Below, one piece after another: positions 21,030 through 29,350 of a stretch of 64,000 nt of DNA. Position numbers and translations under genes: made by a program. Positions within the stretch are counted from its first letter, which is position 1. Every line of letters starts with the position of its first letter. A model generated the notes under the pieces. It was given only the letters and a program-made list of their open reading frames with translations. It was not told where the DNA came from and did not search any database. Source of the DNA: Dehalococcoidia bacterium (GTDB taxonomy: Bacteria; Chloroflexota; Dehalococcoidia; GIF9; AB-539-J10); assembly GCA_030602785.1 (NCBI GenBank), contig JAUVZB010000006.1:1-64000 (forward strand). The letters are read 5' to 3'.

Positions 21030-22223
21030 ATGGAATTCATGGGATATCCCCGGCCTAATGGCACACCGGGGGCACGCAACTACATCGCTGTTATTCCTGC
21101 CGTGCAGTGCGGGAACGAGTTGGCCGACCGCATCGCCAGCGAAGTGGGTGGCAACGTCGTTGCACTGCCCCACAACGGGGCGTGCGTCAACATCAAACCC
21201 GACAAGGACATGATCAGCCGAACCCTCGTTGGATTGGGCTGTAATCCGAATGTCGCCGGCGCCATTGTCGTGGGCATAGGGTGCGACGGCATCCCCGCAG
21301 ACCTAATCGCGGAAGGAATTGCCGAATCAAAGAAGCCCGTTGAACTGGTCACCATCGAGCGAGAGGGAAGCTACGAGAATGCGCTGGCCAGGGGTGTGCG
21401 CGCAGCGAAGCAGATGCTCGCGGACGCGTCCCTGCTTCAGAGGGAGCCCTTTGACATCAGCCACCTCACCTTTGCCTCGAAGTGCACAGGCTCAACGCCC
21501 GCCTCAATCATGGCTTGCAACCCGGCAGTCGGCTGGGCAGCGGACGCACTCGTCAAGCAGGGGGGCACGTTCATCTTCTCCGAGACGGCCGAGACAATCG
21601 GCGCAGAACACCTTCTGGCCCGACGAGCGGTCAACCCGGATGTCGCTAAGCGCATCGTCGACGTCGCGCTACGCATGGAACAACGAATGAAAGACTCCGG
21701 CGTGGACATACGAGGTTCCCAGCCGGTGCCCGGCAACATCAGGGGAGGCATGACCACCCTTGAGGAGAAATCACTCGGAGCAATCGCGAAGAGCGGCAAG
21801 AGCCCCATCGACGGAGTACTCGAATGGAGTGAGAAGCCGACAGGCAAGGGCATGTTCTTCATGGACGGCTCGGCCAACACTCCCCAGATATTCCTGGGCT
21901 TCTCAGCAGCCGGAGCCCAGGTGATGAGCCTCAACTACGGTGCAGGATTGCCGACGATGCTGCACAACTACACCGTTGCCGTAGGTGGCATGCCCGTCGT
22001 ACCGGTTCTGAAGGTATTCAGCAGCCCGCAGGACATCGCCCAGATGGACTATTTCGACGTCTACGCGGGAACGATTATCGAAGGCAAGGAGACAATCGCC
22101 GACGTAGGACTACGCATACTGGAGGAACTGGTCGCAATCGCATCGGGCAAGCCATGCAGGCAGGAGATGAACTCCCGCTATAAGGAAATGCTGGTCATGT
22201 ACTACACCGGCCCTCTACTGTAG
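21030..22223 (+). CDS. UxaA-family hydrolase/dehydratase large subunit, paralog 6 (divergent motif)
   Basis: MEFMGYPRPNGTPGARNYIAVIPAV; GGMTTLEEKSLGAIAKSG; divergent SKCTGSTPASIMACNP in place of KCGGSDTTSGIAANP. Confidence 0.87.
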   Translation: MEFMGYPRPNGTPGARNYIAVIPAVQCGNELADRIASEVGGNVVALPHNGACVNIKPDKDMISRTLVGLGCNPNVAGAIVVGIGCDGIPADLIAEGIAESKKPVELVTIEREGSYENALARGVRAAKQMLADASLLQREPFDISHLTFASKCTGSTPASIMACNPAVGWAADALVKQGGTFIFSETAETIGAEHLLARRAVNPDVAKRIVDVALRMEQRMKDSGVDIRGSQPVPGNIRGGMTTLEEKSLGAIAKSGKSPIDGVLEWSEKPTGKGMFFMDGSANTPQIFLGFSAAGAQVMSLNYGAGLPTMLHNYTVAVGGMPVVPVLKVFSSPQDIAQMDYFDVYAGTIIEGKETIADVGLRILEELVAIASGKPCRQEMNSRYKEMLVMYYTGPLL

Positions 22224-22431
22224 GAACCAACTTGGAGCAGCATGACGCGGGGGCCGCGATGTTGGTGTCCAGCGCAAAGGTTCTCTTGGCAGGGCAGCAG
22301 CCCCGTCACCTTCACCCAGTGGCAGCATGTGACTGCGGCTGCCTCCACCACCCCCCCCCTGCTGTAATCAGAATATGGGGGCAATCCCCGTCGTTGCCCC
22401 TCGGGTGTGGGGTGGAGGGTTCGTGATGTAG

Positions 22432-22453
22432 GGGCGGACCTCCGTGTCCGCCC
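22432..22453. repeat. REP-like hairpin 1
   Basis: GGGCGGAC-ctccgt-GTCCGCCC perfect 8-bp arms, preceded by GATGTAG. Confidence 0.55.
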
Positions 22454-22480
22454 ATGGTGGCGGGGTGGTTTCGAATGTAG

Positions 22481-22500
22481 GGGCCTGGCATGCCTGGCCC
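22481..22500. repeat. REP-like hairpin 2
   Basis: GGGCCtGGCA|TGCCtGGCCC palindrome (one T/T mismatch pair), preceded by AATGTAG. Confidence 0.5.
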
Positions 22501-22652
22501 GTCGCCCTGTCGTCACACAACGCCGCTAAGACCAACACAGCCGTGAACGGCACACAACCCAACGGGCGACGCATGCATAGCTGCTGCAGCTTGACAGGGT
22601 GCACGGTATCTACGGCTACGATTGGGCTCATGGTCACCGGACTCTTCCACCT

Positions 22653-22726
22653 CTTCCTGTTCAATGTCAGCATCTCCTGCATGCGGACATTTTCGCTGAA
22701 CGCTTAGGGGAGGACAGAATCGTAGA
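22653..22726 (-). mobile_element. Remnant of the left end of the ISNCY-like element (inverted relative to the full copy)
   Basis: 74 bp reverse-complement match with one mismatch to 29351-29424, including the first codons MQEMLTLNRK of the transposase. Confidence 0.85.
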
Positions 22727-22832
22727 ACATCTACAACACCGCGGGGCCACGATTGACAGACATGAGGGCCGGAGCTATGATTTCAATCGTTGATTACGTC
22801 ACATGAACTCGACCGTTACACCAGTGACAAGC

Positions 22833-22858
22833 GGGGGGATTGAGCACTCAATCCCCCC
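22833..22858. promoter_or_regulatory. Perfect inverted repeat in the leader of the enolase-like gene
   Basis: GGGGGGATTGAG-ca-CTCAATCCCCCC, 12-bp arms, ends 34 bp before the start codon. Confidence 0.55.
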
Positions 22859-22892
22859 TTCGACTATCTGAGACAGACGAGGAGGACTCAGC

Positions 22893-24170
22893 TTGAAAGA
22901 TTGCTACAAGATTACCGGCGTCAACGCACGGGAGATTCTCGACTGCAGGGGCACGCCCACAGTGCAGGTTGACGTGTGCGTGGACGGCGCTCTTCGAGGC
23001 AGGGCCGATGTCCCTAGCGGACGCTCTACGGGCAGCTATGAGGCCTATGAGATGCGGGATGGTGGGCAGAGGTACTCCGGCTTCGGAGTGTTGAAGGCCA
23101 TTCAGAACGTCAACGCGACCATTGCGGGAGAGGTCATAGGCAAGGATGTAACCGGCCAGCGCGCGATAGACCAGCTCATGATTGGACTGGACGGCACAGC
23201 GAACAAGTCACGGCTGGGCGCGAACGCCATCCTCGGCGTGTCTCTCGCGGTCGCGAGGGCAGCCGCAGCCACCCTCGGGCTGCCACTGTACCGCTACCTC
23301 AACTCGAGCGCCCACGTCCTGCCTGTCCCGATGATGAACCTCATCAACGGCGGCAAGTTGTCCTCCAATGACCTCTGCTTCCAGGAGTTCATCATGATGC
23401 CGGTCGGAGCAAACAGCTTCTCCGAGGCGCTGCAGATGACCGCCGAGATAAACGCCATACTGCGTCCCATAACGGCAGAACGCTACGGTAAGCTCGCCAT
23501 CAACGTCGGCGACGAAGGTGGAGTGGTTCCCCCGATCGTGGACGTCAGAGAAGCTCTCGACCTGCTCCGTGAGGCCGTCCGCCGGTCAGGCTACGAGGAC
23601 AAGATTGTCTACGCCTTCGACTGTGCGGCGACACACCTCTTCGACAGCAAGTCCGGCACCTACAGTTTCGAGGGAAAGCAACTCAGCACTGAGGAAGTCA
23701 TCGAGTTCTTCAAGAAGCTGTGCTCCGAGTATCCCATCGCCTCCATTGAAGACCCGCTGCAGGAGGATGATTTCGAGGGCTTCGCCGCAATCACGAAGGC
23801 TCTCGACACACAGATTGTCGGAGATGACCTCTTCGTGACGAACAAGGAACGACTTGCCCGGGGACTGCAGAGGGGCGCGGCGAATGCCGTTCTCTGGAAG
23901 GTGAACCAGATAGGCACGTTGACCGAGGCCATGGAGACGGCCGCGATGGCCTTCAGGAATGGCTACGGTGTGTGCGTCTCCGAGCGGTCGGGCGAGACCG
24001 AGGACCCGATGATTGCCGACCTCGTCGTGGCACTCAACGCCGGCCAGATCAAGACAGGCGCTCCCGTAAGAAGCGAGCGCGTTGCCAAGTACAACCGTTT
24101 CCTACAGATCGAGGAAGAACTGGGCAGCGCGGCGACATACGCCGGTAAGAACTTCAGGAAACCTGTATAG
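22893..24170 (+). CDS. Enolase (phosphopyruvate hydratase) family protein, divergent active site
   Basis: NAREILDCRGTPTV, NVGDEGG, SIEDPLQEDD, WKVNQIGT, SGETED, GQIKTGAPVRSERVAKYN; several canonical residues changed (see findings). Confidence 0.9.
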   Translation: MKDCYKITGVNAREILDCRGTPTVQVDVCVDGALRGRADVPSGRSTGSYEAYEMRDGGQRYSGFGVLKAIQNVNATIAGEVIGKDVTGQRAIDQLMIGLDGTANKSRLGANAILGVSLAVARAAAATLGLPLYRYLNSSAHVLPVPMMNLINGGKLSSNDLCFQEFIMMPVGANSFSEALQMTAEINAILRPITAERYGKLAINVGDEGGVVPPIVDVREALDLLREAVRRSGYEDKIVYAFDCAATHLFDSKSGTYSFEGKQLSTEEVIEFFKKLCSEYPIASIEDPLQEDDFEGFAAITKALDTQIVGDDLFVTNKERLARGLQRGAANAVLWKVNQIGTLTEAMETAAMAFRNGYGVCVSERSGETEDPMIADLVVALNAGQIKTGAPVRSERVAKYNRFLQIEEELGSAATYAGKNFRKPV

Positions 24171-24207
24171 GCGCCGTCCAGTCCGGCCATGCCACCGCTC
24201 GAAGCCT

Positions 24208-25554
24208 ATGTACGTGAAGAACGGAGAGGAACTGACATCGCACGGGAACCGGGACCTGAGACGGGCCGCCCTCGACATCGTTGAGCACGCGCTCCATCGG
24301 GTCAACCCGTACCGCGCCACGAGGGAACTCGTAAGCCTTGACGGAGCAATCCTGCATGTCGGACAGCTTGGCTTCGACCTGTCGCAGAGAGGAGACATCT
24401 ACGTCCTCGGGGCGGGAAAGGCCAGCCTCCCCATCGCACAGGCTCTCGAGGACGTGATTGGTGACCGCATTCGAGACAGCCTCGTAGTCGTCAAAGAGGG
24501 ACAGGAGACGAGCACGCGCATCGTCAAGCTGAGAGAGGCCAGTCATCCCGTGCCCGATGCCCGGGGCTTCGAGGCCGCAAAGGAGATGAGGCGGCTGGCC
24601 GGACAGGCAAGGGCCGGCGACATCGTTTTCTGCGCCATCACCGGCGGCAGCTCCGCTCTTGCCCCCTACCCTGCTGAAGGGCTGACCATCGATGACAAGG
24701 CACAGGTGCACAAGCTGTTGCTCGAGAGCGGCGCAAGCATACGCGAAATCAACGCCGTCAGAAAGCACCTTTCTCAAATCAAGGGAGGACGCCTCGCCCT
24801 CGACATCTTCCCCGCGGAAATCATCAACCTCACAGTCTCAGACGTGACGGGCGACCCGTATGACTACATCACCTGCCCGACGGTTCCGGACACATCGACG
24901 TTTCAGGACGCGAGGCTCGTGCTTGACACCTACGCGCTGTGGGACTCGATGCCAACTGCCGCAGCGCGTTACCTCCGCGAGGCAACGCCTGACATGGAGA
25001 ACCCGCGGGACTTCGGGGGCATGCCCGTACACAACTTCCTGCTCGTACGAAGCGGTGAAGCCTGCGAGGCGGCGGCCGACGAGGCCCGCCGGCTCGGCTT
25101 CAGTCCTCGCATCCTGACTTGCGAGATGGAAGGTGACAGCATCGAGCAGGGCCGTGCCTTCGGCGAGCAGCTTGCACAGCATTCAGGCGACGGGCAGCTG
25201 CGCGGAGCTCCGTTTGCCCTCATCGCGGGAGGGGAAACCACGGTAACTCTGACCTCGCAAGGGGGAGAGGGAGGCCCCAACCAGGAGTTCGCACTCAGTG
25301 CCGCCCTCGCACTTGAGGCAGACAACATGGCAATCCTGTCCCTGGACACGGACGGAACTGACGGCCCGACCGGCATTGCCGGCGCACTCACTGACACCTC
25401 CACAGTAGAACACGCCTGCGGCGCAGGGCTTGACATCGCGACCGCACTCTCGCGCCACGATGTCAGCCCCCTGTTACGGACACTGAATGACGCGGTAATC
25501 ACAGGGCATACCGGGACCAATGTGAATGACCTCAAGATAGGGCTACACGCGTGA
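24208..25554 (+). CDS. Glycerate kinase, DUF4147/MOFRL type (glycerate 2-kinase-like)
   Basis: VLGAGKASLPIAQALED, CAITGGSSALAPYPAEGLT, GGETTVTL...GGPNQEFALSAAL, DTDGTDGPT. Confidence 0.9.
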   Translation: MYVKNGEELTSHGNRDLRRAALDIVEHALHRVNPYRATRELVSLDGAILHVGQLGFDLSQRGDIYVLGAGKASLPIAQALEDVIGDRIRDSLVVVKEGQETSTRIVKLREASHPVPDARGFEAAKEMRRLAGQARAGDIVFCAITGGSSALAPYPAEGLTIDDKAQVHKLLLESGASIREINAVRKHLSQIKGGRLALDIFPAEIINLTVSDVTGDPYDYITCPTVPDTSTFQDARLVLDTYALWDSMPTAAARYLREATPDMENPRDFGGMPVHNFLLVRSGEACEAAADEARRLGFSPRILTCEMEGDSIEQGRAFGEQLAQHSGDGQLRGAPFALIAGGETTVTLTSQGGEGGPNQEFALSAALALEADNMAILSLDTDGTDGPTGIAGALTDTSTVEHACGAGLDIATALSRHDVSPLLRTLNDAVITGHTGTNVNDLKIGLHA

Positions 25555-25625
25555 GGGCAAGTATCGTAGACCGCGCTTCGCGAGCCCTGCTAATCGTACG
25601 ATAAGCACACACAAGGGGGAACTGG

Positions 25626-26681
25626 ATGAAACGCGAGGAACGCAAGGGAAAGATTCAGACAGTCCTGGGGCTCATCGAACCCGGGGAGTTCGGCATCACG
25701 CTTCCACACGAGCACCTCATGAGCGACGGCTCAGGATGGTTCGTCGAGCCTACGGACGCATTCGAAAAGGAGATGGCCTACCACCCGGTATCGGTGGATA
25801 TCCTGTGGTGGCTTACCTACCACCGGTTCACGAACCTGGACGACCTCATCTTCATGGATGAGAAGGAAGCGGTCGACGAAATCATGCACTTCAAGCTAGC
25901 GGGGGGAAGCTCGGTCGTTGAGATGAGCAACATCGGGCTGGGACGCTCCCCGGCGGCCCTTGCTCGCATCTCCAGGGCGGCCGGCTTGAACATCATCATG
26001 GGCTCCGGCTACTACATCGACGCCGCGCTTCCTCCCGACATGGACGACAAGTCCGAAGACGAGATTGTCGAAGAAATCGTGAGAGACATCGATGAAGGAG
26101 TTGGCCCCAAGGGCATCTGCGCCGGGCTGATAGGAGAAATCGGATTGTCCTGGCCCATGATGCCTAATGAGAGGAAGTCACTCCGTGCGGCTGCACGAGC
26201 ACAGAAGCTCACAGGCGCAAATCTCAACATTCATCCCGGCCAGGGCGAGGATTCAGCGATGGAAGCCGTGCGAATCGTGGATGAGGCCGGAGGAGACCTC
26301 GCCAAGACGACCATGGACCACATCGACCGGGCAGTGCGCGAACGGGACAACCGCATCGCACTCGCCAGGACAGGCATGACACTTGAGTACGACCTGTTTG
26401 GACGAGAGGGCTACTACCCGATGGAACACCGCAAAATCGACCTGCCGAACGACCACGTGCGCATCAACGAGATAATGGACCTCATGGCCGCGGGATACAC
26501 GAAACAAATCATCATCTCGCAGGACATATGGAACAAGACGCAGCGCCGCAAGTACGGGGGCTGGGGCTACGCGCACATCCTGGACAACACCCTGCCGGTC
26601 ATGCGCGCGAAGGGCATGACCAGCGAGGACATCCATACAATCATGGTGGACAATCCGGCACGCTTGTTCGCCTTCGATTAG
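25626..26681 (+). CDS. Phosphotriesterase (PTE/PHP) family metal-dependent hydrolase, possible lactonase
   Basis: ITLPHEHLMSDGS (HxH), GLIGEIGLSW, LNIHPG, DHIDR, SQDIWNKTQRRKYGGWGY. Confidence 0.85.
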   Translation: MKREERKGKIQTVLGLIEPGEFGITLPHEHLMSDGSGWFVEPTDAFEKEMAYHPVSVDILWWLTYHRFTNLDDLIFMDEKEAVDEIMHFKLAGGSSVVEMSNIGLGRSPAALARISRAAGLNIIMGSGYYIDAALPPDMDDKSEDEIVEEIVRDIDEGVGPKGICAGLIGEIGLSWPMMPNERKSLRAAARAQKLTGANLNIHPGQGEDSAMEAVRIVDEAGGDLAKTTMDHIDRAVRERDNRIALARTGMTLEYDLFGREGYYPMEHRKIDLPNDHVRINEIMDLMAAGYTKQIIISQDIWNKTQRRKYGGWGYAHILDNTLPVMRAKGMTSEDIHTIMVDNPARLFAFD

Positions 26682-26710
26682 GCAGGCTGAACAAGCCGGA
26701 CACAAACGCA

Positions 26711-26742
26711 AGAGAGGCCCTCTCCGCGGAGGAGGCCTCTCT
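26711..26742. terminator. Bidirectional terminator-like hairpin between convergent genes
   Basis: AGAGAGGCC-ct-CTCCGCGGAG-ga-GGCCTCTCT followed by TCTT. Confidence 0.6.
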
Positions 26743-26792
26743 TCTTGTCCTTATCAGGCCGGGAGAGCCGGACCCCGGACGCGCCACGCTTC

Positions 26793-27614
26793 CTACTTCG
26801 GCAGCGTCTTCAGTGCATCGAGGATCATGGAGTACTCGCCACCGTCCAGCATCATCGTCTGGCCGGTCATGTAGCTGGACGCTTCTGAAGCCAGGAACAG
26901 CGCCGCGCCGGCCATTTCAATGGGCTCTGCGATGCGCCCGAGCGACGTGTTCATCTCCTTGCGCTTCAGATTGGTGTCATCCGTCCAGAGCGCCTGCGAC
27001 AGTCGTGTCCGGGTCACAGACGGAGCGATGCAATTGCAGCGGATATGGTACTGACCGAGCTCCTGCGCAAAGACCGCCGTCAGATGCTGCACCGCACACT
27101 TGCTGATTGAATAGGCGCTCATGCCGGGGTAGGGTCTGAAGCCGGAATCGGAGGATATGTTCACGATAGAACCGCCGGTTCCCTGCTCTATCATCCGCGC
27201 TGCAACGCGTTGGCTGAGGAAAAACACTGCTTTCAGGTTGAGCGCCATGGTCACATCCCACGCCTTCTCGTCCATGGCGAAGAGCGATGAGAACATCACG
27301 TTGGTGCCCGCATTGTTGACGAGGATATCCACGTGACCGAACTTGTCGACGGTCGCCTTCACGACTGCCTCATGCTCCTCGATGTGCCTGATGTTGGCAG
27401 CGATAGGAAGCGCCTTCCTGCCGAGAGCCTCGACTTCCCTGGCAACGTTCTCGAGGTCGGGCAACTTCCGGCTCGTCAGCACGATATCGGCGCCAGCCTC
27501 AGCGAGGCCGAGGGCGATTACCCTGCCGATACCACGGCTTCCACCAGTCACGATCGCTACCTTGCCATCCAGTCGGAACCGTTTCGCGAGTGATTCGAAC
27601 TTTTCTTCTTCCAA
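26793..27614 (-). CDS. SDR family oxidoreductase
   Basis: VTGGSRGIGRVIALG, NNAG, YSISKCAVQHL, MMLDGG. Confidence 0.92.
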   Translation of the reverse strand: MEEEKFESLAKRFRLDGKVAIVTGGSRGIGRVIALGLAEAGADIVLTSRKLPDLENVAREVEALGRKALPIAANIRHIEEHEAVVKATVDKFGHVDILVNNAGTNVMFSSLFAMDEKAWDVTMALNLKAVFFLSQRVAARMIEQGTGGSIVNISSDSGFRPYPGMSAYSISKCAVQHLTAVFAQELGQYHIRCNCIAPSVTRTRLSQALWTDDTNLKRKEMNTSLGRIAEPIEMAGAALFLASEASSYMTGQTMMLDGGEYSMILDALKTLPK

Positions 27615-27657
27615 TGGCCCCCTCCTTACTATCCTTATGTCACCTATCGTTGCGCGA

Positions 27658-29166
27658 CTAGCTCTCGCCGAACGTCTCAGGCTGCATCAGATTGCATCCG
27701 AAGGTCGGCTGTCTTTCCAGCTCCTTGGATTGGTCCAGTTCCTTGTCGATGCCGGAGAGGTATCGGGCGACATTTCTCCTGGCCTCGTAGTCGTAATCGA
27801 TGTTGAGTGCAATCGTCTCCATAATAGGAGAGCCACCACCGTGGACGCCGGCAATCTGGTACCACGAGGTCATCGCGGATGCGGAGACGTTCTCCACGAA
27901 GCGCCAGATGCGGTGCGAGTCCTCGGATGAGAACTTCGGGTTACGGACGATGTACTTGTCCAGATAGGGCTTCGTCTCAGGGTTGAGGAACTCTTCCTCA
28001 AACGGCATCGTCACCGCCAGTCCGCCGGCAACCTCTGTGAGCAGATTGTACTCGTGGTAGATGTTCTCACCCATGAGCCTGCGCCCGACGTTTGCGAAGA
28101 TGACGTTCGGGAAGAACGTGCCGCTGGCGGTCTTCTCGCCGTACATCGCGGCGGCAACGCCCGCTGCGAACGCCAACTCCGAACCCATGGCGTACTCGGA
28201 CATCTTCTCACGAACGTGGCTGACCTTCTGGATGTTGTTTGCTTCAGCAGCAAGGAGAGTGGCTCCAAGAATGACGTCGGACACAGCCGGCTTGCAGCCG
28301 CAGTAGCTATGACGGTGCGAGTCCGCAAAGGCCAGCGCCATACGGCGGCCGAACTCCCACTCCTTGCACATGAACACGCGTTCCTTGGGAATGAAGGTCC
28401 GGTCGAAGATAATCATGGAATCGGACACGCCGTACTTGCAGAAAGGCGAATCGAATTCCTTGCGCTCCCGCAGCCAGACCGGCCGTGTGATGAGCTTGAT
28501 CCCGGGATCATCGGCGGGGATAGCGAAAGCGACGGACCAGTCAGCGTCTCCCTCCAGCATGGCCCGCGTGGGCAGGACCAGGATCTCGTCCGCATAGGCC
28601 GCCATCGTGATACAAACCTTGCAGCCACTCACATAGATGCCCTCGTCCGTGACTTCATCCACGTGAACGTACTGGCCGGGTTCAACCTGCTCGCTGGGCC
28701 GCTTCATCCTGTCGCCCTTCATGTCCGTCTGAGCGCAGGCTGCACACAGGTCGTTGCTCTGATACCACTTCAGCCAGTCGTTGAAGCGGCCGTGATATTC
28801 CGTCCCGTACTTGTCGTCTATCTCTTTCGTGGAGACAGAGAGTGCGGTAATGGCATCGTGGCCCATGCAACGCTGGATACATCCGCCCACTCGCTGGGCC
28901 CCAAGACGTATCATCTTCTGCTTCTGCATCAGGTCATACGGATGCTGCGGAGTGTGCGCCCACCGGTTGATCTCCTCTCCAGACAGAGACGATGTCGCGG
29001 TAGCTACGCCCTTCCACCGTGGGTCCTGGGCAATCTCGTACGTGACAGCCATCACGTTGACACCGGGCACGACACGAGGGTCATCGCGCCCTACCTTCTC
29101 ACCTCCGATGTAGAGGTTGGGCCTCATCTTCGCCAGACCGGCCCTGTACTGTTCCGGGGTTCTCAT
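27658..29166 (-). CDS. 4-hydroxyphenylacetate 3-hydroxylase / 4-hydroxybutyryl-CoA dehydratase superfamily protein
   Basis: N-terminal MRTPEQYRAGL, GCIQRCMGHDA, DMKGDR, SHRHSYCGCK; 502 aa. Confidence 0.85.
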   Translation of the reverse strand: MRTPEQYRAGLAKMRPNLYIGGEKVGRDDPRVVPGVNVMAVTYEIAQDPRWKGVATATSSLSGEEINRWAHTPQHPYDLMQKQKMIRLGAQRVGGCIQRCMGHDAITALSVSTKEIDDKYGTEYHGRFNDWLKWYQSNDLCAACAQTDMKGDRMKRPSEQVEPGQYVHVDEVTDEGIYVSGCKVCITMAAYADEILVLPTRAMLEGDADWSVAFAIPADDPGIKLITRPVWLRERKEFDSPFCKYGVSDSMIIFDRTFIPKERVFMCKEWEFGRRMALAFADSHRHSYCGCKPAVSDVILGATLLAAEANNIQKVSHVREKMSEYAMGSELAFAAGVAAAMYGEKTASGTFFPNVIFANVGRRLMGENIYHEYNLLTEVAGGLAVTMPFEEEFLNPETKPYLDKYIVRNPKFSSEDSHRIWRFVENVSASAMTSWYQIAGVHGGGSPIMETIALNIDYDYEARRNVARYLSGIDKELDQSKELERQPTFGCNLMQPETFGES

Positions 29167-29350
29167 GTGTGAATTGTCCTCCTACGAAAACTAACAATCA
29201 CCAACGTGGCACCCGACATTCGGTCGTGGAATGCAGCGTCGAATGAATGCGGTACTACGATAGCTGCACCCGGCACAAACCTGGCGCGTGCTGAAAGAGT
29301 TTAGCACTGCCCCTGCGGTGGTTCAACAATAAGGGAGCCTGTGTTAACGG

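Noticed and set aside
22202-22516. 104-aa ORF in the UxaA6-enolase gap
   Set aside because: Covers REP-like palindromes and low-complexity C tracts; not protein-like
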